Positions 47,563 to 58,458 of a stretch of DNA of 64,000 nt are shown here, piece after piece (position 1 is the stretch's first letter; each line of letters starts with the position of its first letter). Source of the DNA: Otis tarda. Taxonomy: Eukaryota > Chordata > Aves > Otidiformes > Otididae. The translations under genes and the position numbers were made by a program. The notes beneath the pieces were generated by a model. The model saw only the letters and a list, made by a program, of their open reading frames with translations, did not search any database and was not told the DNA's origin. The stretch lies in NCBI GenBank assembly GCA_026413225.1, contig CM048552.1:204303553-204367552 (forward strand), written 5' to 3'.

Positions 47563-47848
47563 CTGATGTTCTTTAAACGTGGATCTGCGAGGAGATTGTT
47601 GTACTGTATTGTGCTTTTTAGCCTGTTTCCAGATGGTGATTAGCATTGACCAGTCATGGCCATTTTGGCTCAAATTATTTATGTATTTTAAGCCTGTGAA
47701 TATTGCAGCCCCCTTTTAGATAGTATGTCTAAGTACGCGTTCTGTAGTGAAGCTATTCAGCTGTCCACCTGTATAGACTGTTGAAATACTGTACTGGCAC
47801 ACATCTGACCGTTGACATTTTGTACCTTTTCTAAATCCAATGTTTCAC

Positions 47849-47854
47849 AATAAA
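47849..47854 (+). promoter_or_regulatory. FAM76B: Distal poly(A) signal of FAM76B
   Basis: AATAAA in cacaataaaatcttgtc, followed by catctgtcctt. Likely the end of the long mRNA form. Confidence 0.6.
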
Positions 47855-47875
47855 ATCTTGTCAAAACATTCATCT

Positions 47876-50742
47876 GTCCTTCTAAAATTATTCAGAAAAT
47901 CATATTTCATGTTAATCCATCACGCTATGTCACTCACTAAGCCTGTGGCCAAAAAAAAGAGGCAGAATTTAATATCTGCACTTAGTATTTAGATTTCAGG
48001 GAAGATTAGACACCTTGACCTGTCTACAAATTATAACAAATTACACCTTCAGATTAATTTCTCTGAAGAAAATACTTTGGTTTTCTGCAGCAGGATTATA
48101 ATACAGATAAATATTTTCTTGTAGAGAAGAAGAAGAAAAAAAAACCTTAAAGTTTAACTGAAATCTAGTGGCATTTAATAAAGCCTTCAGCAGGTTTTTT
48201 ATGTTCTAATGAATATCAGCGCTTATGTTTACAAGTGCCTGAATTTCAGTCTTAGTCTGTTAACCATAAGGTGGTTCTTCCTTCACATACATTGCGTACA
48301 AGTTTGATTCTGAGATTTGAAGTGACATTCATAATTTCCATGTCTGTTCCCTTTGTTGTGTCAGGAGGAGTTGGGTGCCCACACCAACATGCTGTCGGTC
48401 ACAGTTGCTTCTGATGTTCAGAGCACTTGTGCTGCAATTTATAGATCTCAGTTTATGTTTTCCTCAGTGATCAACCTTTATCTTTCCATAATCTAGCAGA
48501 TACTTCTCATTTAAGAACTAAATTTCAGAATGAAAAAGAAATTTAAAAAAATCTCAAACCAACAAAAGAATAAGTCTGTAGCTTTCAGGTCAAGGCAGAT
48601 TTCTAGAAGAGGAGAATCTGAGTTTCAGAGCCCTGCTCTTAGAGCAGTGTGTATTTCATGTAAGGTATAATGATGAATAATGTGCTATTCTAATATTGAT
48701 TTGTTCTTAGCTTCATTTTAATGCAAATTTGTAATGGCTTTGTTGAAGCCATTGATTTTTTTAAGCTTAGAACAAATCAAAAGCATGTGTGGTACCTAAT
48801 TTAGATACGGCGTCTGCGTGATGCATGCAAAACTTGTATAACTGGCTATGTAAGAGATCGACTCCCCAGAAGAGATTTGCATAATTTTCCTTAAAGAAGA
48901 TTTAAATTGATACAACCTGTGTGTAGGCACTTAGGCAGTACCAGTGACTTCAGAAGCTCTGAATCCACACTGATTTTTTTTTTTTTTTAAAAACACTGAA
49001 GTTTCTGTTTGCAAACTATAATGTTAACTAAGTTTTTTAAATGGAGCAAAAGCTATCATATTATTTTTTTGTACCTTCAAATTAATGTCATTTTTGTGCC
49101 TTCAAATGAGTTACTAAAATATTGGTTCAATTGAAAATACTGCAATAGAAGATACATTTTCTCATGTATTTGTGCAATTCCTAGCTTTTCTCATGGTAAA
49201 GGTATTAATATATAAAATGACTTCTGTTGAATCCCACAGAAGAAGGAGGAGGAGTCAGGCAAGGGGATTACTGAGGTGGAAAGAGGAGATGTTTGAGGTG
49301 CTCTTGCGGAAAGAAGCAGAGTAATGGAGGTGTAAAGGCTAATGGGGAAGAGGAACCTCTGAGATACCATGTTGCTCATTCAAGTGATGTGCTGAATCAC
49401 ATGGTTGGGTTTTTTCAAGACATATTATCTGTGTATGTTCAAAAATGGCAATTATTTAAGGTAAAATGCAGCATTGCTTAAGGGAGGTGGTTTTTTTGTT
49501 TGTTTTAGTGATACTAGAGTCCAAATTTGAGAAATAAACAGAACAAACAGCTTGATTAAATTAAAATATTAAGATGTACAATGCAAAATCCATCTTACAA
49601 GCAGTTAGTCATGCTCTTTATGCCTAGAAAAAAATAGGTGAAATTGTAACAGCGGACTGTATACCGTTGCCACAGCTGGGTAATGATGCAGGTTTCATCA
49701 TATGACTTGAACTTTCTGTCTGTTCATTAGACAGAAATCATCTTTGAAGATGTCAGTCACCAGCACGTGAACCATTGACATTTCCCCTTGCTTTAACTCA
49801 AAGAGAAAACAAGTCTGGATTTGCCCGTTTACCTTTAAAAATTCTCATTGCAGTGTACTGGCACTGCTCTGACTGACCTTGCTCCTGGGAATTTCACTTC
49901 AGTATCTCTCCTTCTGGTGGGTAAAAGCAATTTTGCATTTTGACTGAATGAGGTTTAAATACCACAGATGCTGTTGTATTAAACAAGCCAGGTGAAAGCA
50001 AAGATTTGTTTGTAGGGTATAAATTTTCCTTCTGCTAAGGCTTTCTGACTCTTGGAGTACTTGGGTAAGTTCGTTCATTTTTAATTGGCAGTTTGAAAAG
50101 AAGCCTTCCAGTGTCTGAAGAGAACTAAAGGCTGAAGATAAACCTGCATCATCTTTGCATACAAAAGGTCAGTCCTGGAGGCATAAGTGGAAGACTGCTT
50201 TTATAGTGACTTCTTTTGATTGCAGAAGGCTTGCGGACAAACAAAAATAAATTGGACCAACAAATAGGTCAGGGTTGCTTTGGACCGTGGTGATCTTATC
50301 AAAGGCTGGGTCACAGGAACGTGATGTATTCCTACTATGGCTTCTGCAGGTATTAGAATTGGCAGCCTAAGTTGATTTTTAGCTGTAAACACGCATTCCC
50401 CCTCCCCCCCCTTTAGTAACTTACAGCAATTTATTTTGAACTGAATGCTGAAACCCTGAAGATGTTTTCCCTTATTTGAATCAACAGAAAAATGTGTTTT
50501 GCTTTATTTCAGTAAAAGATGTAGTGCATTCACAATTTAGCCTTCATCAGGCACTTCAACTCATGTCTTTTCATTTTATGGAAAACTTGAAGGTCAGTTT
50601 TATTCATAGATGTTCCTTGGGAAACTTTTTAAACTTTCTTAGACAACTCTTTGCATACTGATGTACTTCTTGCAGAATCACCTGTGTTAATTTCCCCTTG
50701 TATTTGTATGCACAAAATTCCACTGCAGCATAATACACCATT
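47876..50742. other. Intergenic, no gene seen
   Basis: AT-rich DNA downstream of FAM76B. Open frames up to about 60 aa have no recognisable similarity. No CR1 copy until 50743. Confidence 0.7.
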
Positions 50743-51207
50743 GTTGGAGTGGGTCCAGAGGAGGCCACAAAGATGATCAGAGGGCTGGAGCACGTCTCCT
50801 ATGAGGACAGGCTGAGAGAGTTGGGGCTGTTCAGCCTGGAGAGGAGGAGGCTCCATGGAGACTTGATAGCGGCCTTCCAATACCTGAAGGGGTCCTACAG
50901 GAAAGATGGGGAGAAGCTCTTCAGCAGGACCTGTTGTGATAGGATGAGGGGTAATGGTTTTAAAATAGAGGGAGGTAGATTCAGACTGGACATCAGGAAA
51001 AATTTTTTTTACACTGACGGTGGTGGAACACTGGAACAGGTTGCCCAGAGAGGTGGTGGATGCCCCATCCCTGGAAACATTCAAGGCCAGGTTGGATGAG
51101 GCTCTGAGCAACCTGATCTGGTTGGAGATGTCCCTGCTCCTTGCAGGGGGTTGGACTAGATGACATTTAAAGGTCCCTTCCAACCCAAACCACTCCATGA
51201 CTCTAAG
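50743..51207 (+). mobile_element. CR1 LINE 3' fragment, little decayed
   Basis: About 465 bp on the + strand ending aaccactccatgactctaag. An uninterrupted frame (50749-51099) covers the ORF2 C terminus ([17 protein letters not shown] and so on) and runs into the 3' UTR. Same subfamily as the copies at 10.2, 14.8 and 20.8 kb but in opposite orientation. Confidence 0.93.
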
Positions 51208-52364
51208 ATACTTCAGTCTTTCTTGTGTAATAAATCTGCTCCAGTTTCCAGGGTGCGATTAGTAATCCATAGTGCTTTTTTTGCTTGTTTTGCACTAACG
51301 TTAATGAGACATAAATATTTTTTTTTAAAGTAAACACACCTTTGGATCTTGTTTACCAAAAGTACTGGAAGGAACCTCTTCCCTTATGTCCTAAATGCTA
51401 AATTTAGTAAGAGAAACTCGAGCTAGAGAGGAATGGCTGCCTACATAAGTTTAGCCACTAGATGCTGCTTAAACCACACAGTTTCTGAGGAGCAGATGGG
51501 CGCAAGTGCTTTCTGTGCACCGTCTGGCATCCACAGCACGTAGCTCTTCCTGCTCAAATACAACACTGATGCTAAAATGTGAATATCCCAAACATGAAAT
51601 AGTTGTACTTTGGCATATGTTTCAGAAAATTTGAAAGATATTTTTGAAAATTAAGTATAAAAATATTAAGCATGTTTAATATAGTTAAATTTATTTTGAA
51701 CTATATTATGTTTTCTCTGATTGCTTTACCTTAAGAAAGAAAAATCTCCATTTTATAGGTGAGGAGGCTGACCCACAGAATAATGCAGCTTGACTGCTGT
51801 CACACAGAAGACACTGTTAGAATTGAAAATAGACTCCAGGACTCCCCAAGTAATGTGGAGATAGAGTATCTTTTTCCTTTGAATGAGCTGCCATGGATAA
51901 GTTGAGATTGTCTCAGTCTCCATAGATGTGTCATGAATCTGTAGCATTACTTAGCTGGCTTAGCATCTGAACCTTAGAAACCGTTGTTCAGTGTAACTGA
52001 TTTATTCATAGTATGGGTAGCAATACAAAGGTGAGAAGAATGTGCTTTTGACTTGGAACAAAGTTTGAGACTTAAGTGTTTTCCTCTTTCTCTGAGTCTG
52101 ATGCACTTCTAATACAGCTTTTTCACAGTCTGATTCTGTTAGTAGTTGTATTTGGAATCTTGTGACTTCCTAGTGAGAGTTTTCATCACCAGTTAAAAAA
52201 TCTGGCTTTTCTTAACAAGTCTTGGATTCACAAAGGTATAACTGTAGGAGAGGGGAAAAGTGTTTTCATTCCTGTACTCTATAGTCATTTTGTGGGTTGT
52301 ATTTGTACATTCTATGAGTGATCTTAAGGACAAATACGCAGGTAACTACCGACTGGTCAGCTCC

Positions 52365-52735
52365 TCAGTACCAGAGAGACATGGACATACTGGAGAGAGC
52401 CCAGCGAGGGGCCACAAGGATGGTGAGAGGGACAGGAGCACCTCTCCTGTGAGGACAGGCTGAGAGAGCTGGGACGGTTCAGCCTGGAGAAGAGCAGGCT
52501 CAGGGGGATCTCATCAAGATCTCATCAAGGTCAAACACCAGAGGTTCCCTCTGAACATCAGGAAACACTTTTGTACTGTGAGAGTGATGGAGTGCTGGCA
52601 CAGGTGTCCCAGGGAGGTGGTGAAGTCTCCATCCCTGGAGATATTCACAAGCTGTCTGGACGTGGTCCTGCTGGCCCTGATTGAGCAGGGGTTGGTCCAG
52701 ATGATCTCAAGAGGTGCTTTCCAACCTCACCTGTC
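52365..52735 (+). mobile_element. CR1 LINE 3' fragment, older
   Basis: Begins tggagagagcccagcgaggg and continues through gaggacaggctgagagagct to gatgatctcaagaggtgctt. A short internal duplication (ctcatcaagat repeated near 52510) and deletions break the frame. Different subfamily from the 50.7-kb copy. Confidence 0.9.
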
Positions 52736-54779
52736 CTGTGCCTCTGAAACCTCAACAGGGCAAACCTCTTGTCCTTCACCTATTAAAATACAATCTTTTC
52801 TCAGGAAAAAATACAAAAGCAATGTTTTGATGTTTCCAGTTTTTCCCCCACTGTATCCAGTTCATTTAAATAGAACAGAAAAAAACCTCCACAGTTTGTG
52901 TATCAGCAGCTCACCTGTTTGGCAGAGCGCTGTGTTTGTGAAACTTCTAAAATGAGGTGGATGATTGTTACATAATCATCAAGACAGTTTGCTGAGCTTG
53001 CAAAATAAACACTTTTGCATGAAGAAGCACTTCTACAAGCTATTTTTGGTAGCAAATTTCAAGTAAACAGAGCAGGGAGCAGTAACTTCCCGTATCTTTC
53101 TTTCCTGTTAATCTGTTGCCTCATACGATTCTTACACTACGCACAATCGGAAAAAGTCTGTTTGAAAATAGCAAAGGTCCCAGGAGCGTGCAGAACATCA
53201 AGAATATGTATAGTTTAGTGCTGTTTTCCCTTTATCCCTAGTCACGTGTCTTACCTTTTATCAAATGTAGATGGTTGAAGTAAAGTTGCGTGTCGCATCC
53301 GGTGTGTGTCCTCCGTTTTCAGTAAAGCCCCAAGCGCTGTACTTGTAAAACAACTTTGATTTTCTTAAAAGAGGTTTTGGATCAGGCCTTGCATATTAAT
53401 TTAAACTGATTTTGCATGTGCATCAAAATCATAAGTCATGTGAGTCAGAAAAGCAGTATTTTGGCGCTCTTGGGGTTTGTTATGTATTTAAGCACAATAT
53501 TTATATTATTATGTACTTTCAGTCTATACATTCAGTTAAAAAAGCAAACTCACAGTACGGAGTAGTTCCTTACTTCTTTCCTTGTGTTGGGAGTCCTGCA
53601 CTTGAGTGAGGAACATCGTTTTCCCTGTGTTTTGTTGCTGTGACATTAACAGAGGCTTTTTTTTTTCCTGAAAAGTATCTCTGCAGCAACTCACAGAACA
53701 TTATTCCTGACTGAAAATACGGGCAAACAGAAATCATAGCAAGAACCAGACGGCATCTTAATCCATTTATAATGCTGTCATACTTAACATTTTAAGTTGA
53801 GTAAACTAGTTGATAGTGGGGAAAAAAAAGATAATTAATCCAGATCACTTTGAAGAGCAGTAAATAGAAATTTCATGGTGATTCAGCGTGCACTCATAAA
53901 CTTGGTTCTGCTATCAAGATTGCTATCAGGCTGATAAACACATTTTATCTCATAAAAATAAAAAATGAGTATGTTTAACAAAACAACATGTTTTCTGTTC
54001 TTGAGCTATAGCTAGGAACACAGATATTGATATATTATTTACCAGAATAGTACCAGAGCTTATAAAAACAGTAATTTATTTAGTCTAAAAATATCTCAGC
54101 TACTTCAGTAGAACGTGAACGATTTTTTTTTTTTTGGTAGTTGATACAAAACAACTTCTTGACAGATAAGTTTTCTTTTTAAGCACATTGGAAGTTTTTC
54201 TGTAGCATAATTTCTGTTTCTTCAATCTTACTACCATTGTAACCTCAGTTGCATATTGTGCAAAAAGTTCCATAAATTAATCAATTTTATCACAATTTCT
54301 GTGATGGTTCTTTCTTAGGTAGTACATTTATTGGCTTAGAATTTAAAAGCTGTTACTCTGCCCTCCAAGATCAGCATATTCAGAGGTTTTCCTAGCATTT
54401 TTGTTTAACTGAACTACTTTGTTGATAATTAGCACCACTGACTTTTCCTCTTTGCAGTAAGATTTGTTCTTCCAAGAGTCAATATGTTAGTCACTGTGCA
54501 TAAGAAAAAAAAAAAAAAAAAAAAGGACCATCAGCTCCTTAATGTAGAATACTCTATCATCTTCCTGACTCTTTTTCTAGTGCTGCTCTTTGCCGATAGT
54601 AAAAATGCCCAGTTTTGGGTGCTGGAGCTAGTGAAGGAGCTGTTCTGGCCCTCTCTGGAGTGACTCTGCTCTCCAGTTCATCCATCTCACTGGGCTGGCT
54701 GAGGTCCAGCCCATGTCCACCTACGGTCATTCTCCAAGAGGCCGGTGGAGGTTGTACACATCAAGCCTCCACATGTTGG
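52736..54779. other. Intergenic, no gene seen
   Basis: AT-rich DNA with a 20-base A tract at 54505-54524. No gene or CR1 copy recognised. Confidence 0.65.
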
Positions 54780-54847
54780 CTTGAGAGACAGGCTGAGAGA
54801 GCTGGGACTGTTCAGCCTGGAGAAGAGAAGGCTCTGAGGAGAGCCTA
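54780..54847 (+). mobile_element. CR1 LINE internal scrap
   Basis: About 68 bp: gagacaggctgagagagctg, then gttcagcctggagaagagaa. This is the ORF2 C-terminal coding block without the 3' tail, so probably a broken remnant. Confidence 0.75.
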
Positions 54848-57800
54848 GGCTTCCTGTCAAGCTACGAGAGTCTTCTAGTGAGCAAGTTAGAGTGAAAAAA
54901 ATGAATTCCCACATTTGTCCTCTGGATAAGCCTATTTTGCATGGTTGTATATGGGTCTTAGTTTCCTAACAGACGAAGTGTGAACTCTTTTAGAGTAACA
55001 TTTCCAAAAGAGGTCTCAGTTTGACTTATTTCTTAGAGCTTTACTGCACATGTAAATTCTGGCCAGAGCATGCTAATGTGTACTACTGTCTATACTCCTG
55101 CAGGAAATCCTTGTTTCTTTTTATTTTTCCAGTCTTTCAAGATGCAATTGCACTCATTGATGCGATTTCCAGGCTTAAAGGCAAAATTCTGTGCCCTGCT
55201 GACCCTACAATAAGGCTGCTGAGCAGACCTTAAAGGAGGAGGGAGAAGTAATGAGTACCTCTGACTTATATAAACAATATGTGTACTTTATATATGAATT
55301 ATTAAAAAATATAAAATACTATCATATTAGACACTATAATATATTATAAAATATATTTGTATATCTATATAAAATGTCTGTTTACCTGTCTTTCCTCTCA
55401 TTCAATGCAAAGCTGGTGGGATCAGTAGCGTGGGTCCTGGTCATGCATTCTGTCCTTTACAGACTTCTTTTCTCTTAAAATCAGGGTGGCTCTTCCCACA
55501 CAGCTCACCTCCGATCGGTCGGTAGACATCAGTAGGACTGTTCCTTGGTTTGAAACCTAAATGGGTGGAATAGGAAGTGAAGAGGGGTTTGGAAGTTGTG
55601 GGGTTTTTTGTACATACCTCTTTTCCAAATAGAAACATGTCTCTGTTCCTCCCCATAGGCAGGGAGGGACTGGGACCTGTTTATTTCCCTGTCTTCTCCA
55701 ACAAACTTCACGTTCATGACAGTTCCCACTCAACGCTTCCAAAGTGACCCCTTGATAAGCCTCCTCCAGGACACCTCCCCAGTTAAGCTGCAAACTGGTA
55801 AGTGCTGTGAGGGCTGGTCTCTCAGTGCATGGGTGCCTGCTTAGATAAAAGTGAAAAATACACAGGTAAAGTTTACAGAAGAGAATTCATACACCTCAAA
55901 TTGGTATTTTACAATCACCAGAAGTATTTATTAATCCCAAACCAATCTCTGAATTGTAGGATAGCAAAAAACAGATAAGGCAGCCCCAAATGGAGCAGGG
56001 AAGCAGGCTGACCACGCTGGCAAACGGAGGTAAGAGATTTCTGTTCCTAGCTGCCCCAAGTTTGCTCTCTCGTAGTTAACTCCTACCTTTGTTTTTAATG
56101 GAGCTTCTACTGGATGCAGCTTATTGAACTGTTTTCCACTTTGTACATTCCTCTTATCTCTGCAAATTCTCCATGATTGTATTAACTTTTTTGATTTAAG
56201 TAAAAAAAAAGGTGAGCAACCTTTTGTTGCTGATCTGCAGCAGCTGAGCGTGATGCTGTGGTCCTAAATGACCCAAATTCAGCATCACTGTATCAGCGAG
56301 TAGCCCAGCTTGTGTACTTGAGAGCATTTTCTGCTTTCTGCGCTGGGATACAAAACATCAGATGTGTTTTGCAGTAGTAGCATATTTCCAGCCATCTGTA
56401 ATTGCCTCCTACTCGCATATGCTTAGTCACTGCATACAAACATACACCTTCTGCTGAACTTTAGAATTATGCTCCCCTCCAGTAAAGCTCATTATGTTTT
56501 TAGCTGCATGGCATTCTACAAAGCCTCTTTTACCTTAGAGCCCAGTAATCCAGATTTACCTCCAAAGAGGCCAGAGGAGATAACTTAACCAAACCGTTAT
56601 TGTAAGTACTTACTTTCTCATGTGATCCAGTGCACTTTGATAGAAGCTTTGTTGTTGTCATCAGTTTTGCCAAGTAGATGAAAACATACTAGTATGAAAA
56701 AAGTAGTGAATTTAATAGTGGTAGAGCCAAAATCATAGGAATACTCTAAATCAACACAATGTAATAACTTTTACTTCCCCTATATTTTTAATATGGGTCT
56801 TATATGATCCCTTATGCTACTGCCCAGTTAATACTTCTCAAAATCTTGGAGTACTGAAAGGTGTACTTGCCTCTCCCCTCCAGCCACCAGCTGGAACCCA
56901 AATTGGTTGTCCACTGTTATCTTGTCTATGCATCTGTTTTTTCCAAAGTTGTTGCCTGGGGGGAGGGTTTGCCTACCTTTGAAGGCATGAGAGTCACGGC
57001 TATCCTGATTTCTTCTGGTGATGATGTTTCAAGTTTTTTGGCAAGTCTACTGTCCAAAGAAGTCAGCTTCCTCCTACCCCGACATTTGATCATTTAGCCA
57101 GAATGTAGCTCTCTGTGGCAGCCACTGTTAACTTAGGGAGAGGCTGTTTGGGTCAGTGATCTCCAGGGACCTGAAGCTGAGGAAATGGCTCTCCTTGGTC
57201 CCCTCTCTCTCCAGATATCAGCCTTCAGGACATGGTGGGATGTAGCTGAATGCCAGGTTGGTGTACTTTGGGAAGCAGTTTCATCCTGAAACAGGAATGA
57301 AATAGGGACGAAATGTTAGCCTTCAAACAAAAATTAGTTGTATTCGGGGAGGGAGAACATGTCTTGGAAACTTGGCTCACTTCTAACCAAGACAGGATCC
57401 CAGAAGAGGAACCAGATACTGATAGCCATGGTATTTTTTCCGTGATGACAGCGTTTTGGAAATCTCAGACTAGTGAAGAATATCAGGCTGCAGACCGTCT
57501 TAAGGATTTAAGGATCTTTTTTTCCCGTCCCAGTTTGGTGGCAAGGAGCTTTTTAGAAGAACTTCTTTCCCCCTAAATTACTTCTTAATCACTCCCATAT
57601 TCTTCCAATCCATGCTGCTTTACAGTGATCTAAGCAAACCCTGTGGAAATACGTCTAGTCAAACTACCATTGGCATTTCAGTCTATGCTGCCGTGTAAAC
57701 TCTTCCAGCCCCATGCCTGCAGGGTTGAGCTTGCAGAGGACCGACGTGCCAGGTACACAGGCAGAACTGCTGTCCTGGGCTATCCCGAGAGAACTCTGTG

Positions 57801-58199
57801 ACATGACTGTTGTGTAATCTTACCCTTCTTTCCCCCTTCTCGCAAAAGAAAACGAAATAGCAAAGTCCACAATCGGTTATGTCAAACAGTGTGAAAAGGT
57901 TTAGGAGCTTGATTAAGGATTTATAGTACCTGCTCCTGGCAAAGAGGAAGTCTATGGCTGCTTGCTGCTCCTGTTTGATCCACGTCCTGGCTTTGCGAGA
58001 AGGGTCCAGCTTGTTGCCAAGATCCAAGAAGAGCTGGCAGGTGTCCTCAGGAGCACCTTGCAGACTTCTAGAGGAGGAGTATTACTGCGTGCTGCATCCT
58101 GCGGGTTGAATTAAATTCTGTGGAAAAAAAAAATTACTCCCTATCAAATTACAAGCACTTCATAAGAGAGCATTGTAGAAGCCATTTTAGGCATCAAAA
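54848..58199. other. Intergenic, no confident gene
   Basis: Contains an extremely AT-rich run at 55259-55380 and weak exon-like segments at 55133-55233 (+) and 57930-58067 (-), described under findings. None is assigned to a gene. Confidence 0.6.
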
Positions 58200-58458
58200 G
58201 GTTTTAGCAGGCAGAAGTAGGTGGTCCTGATGCCCAGAGACAACGCAGCTGTGTAACGCAGCGGCTGACTGCACCGCTGTGTCGGAGCCGGTGCCTGCGC
58301 CAGGGAACCTGAGGGCACGCACGGCTGGGCACGCGGGGAGACAGGCTCAGCCTCTCCATCAGCAGCGCAAATCTGGATCTGTTTGCTCTTTTGGTGAAGC
58401 CGTATGCACAAACCCTCTGCCCTTGCCTAGGTTCTCTGTCCAGGCAAAGAGCTCTGCC
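58200..58458. other. Isolated CpG-rich patch
   Basis: G+C and CpG clearly higher than the surrounding AT-rich sequence (for example gtaacgcagcggc, gtgtcggagccgg, cacgcggggag). No gene recognised; see findings for a possible minus-strand exon. Confidence 0.6.

Larger units (their letters stand above)
45391..47875 (+). other. FAM76B: FAM76B 3' UTR (probable, about 2.5 kb)
   Basis: AT-rich sequence after the stop with successive AATAAA signals; no other gene in it. The end is set by the last strong signal at 47849. Confidence 0.65.

Noticed and set aside
50629-51198. 189-codon minus-strand frame
   Set aside because: It is the antisense of a CR1 fragment; similar antisense frames appear on the other CR1 copies.
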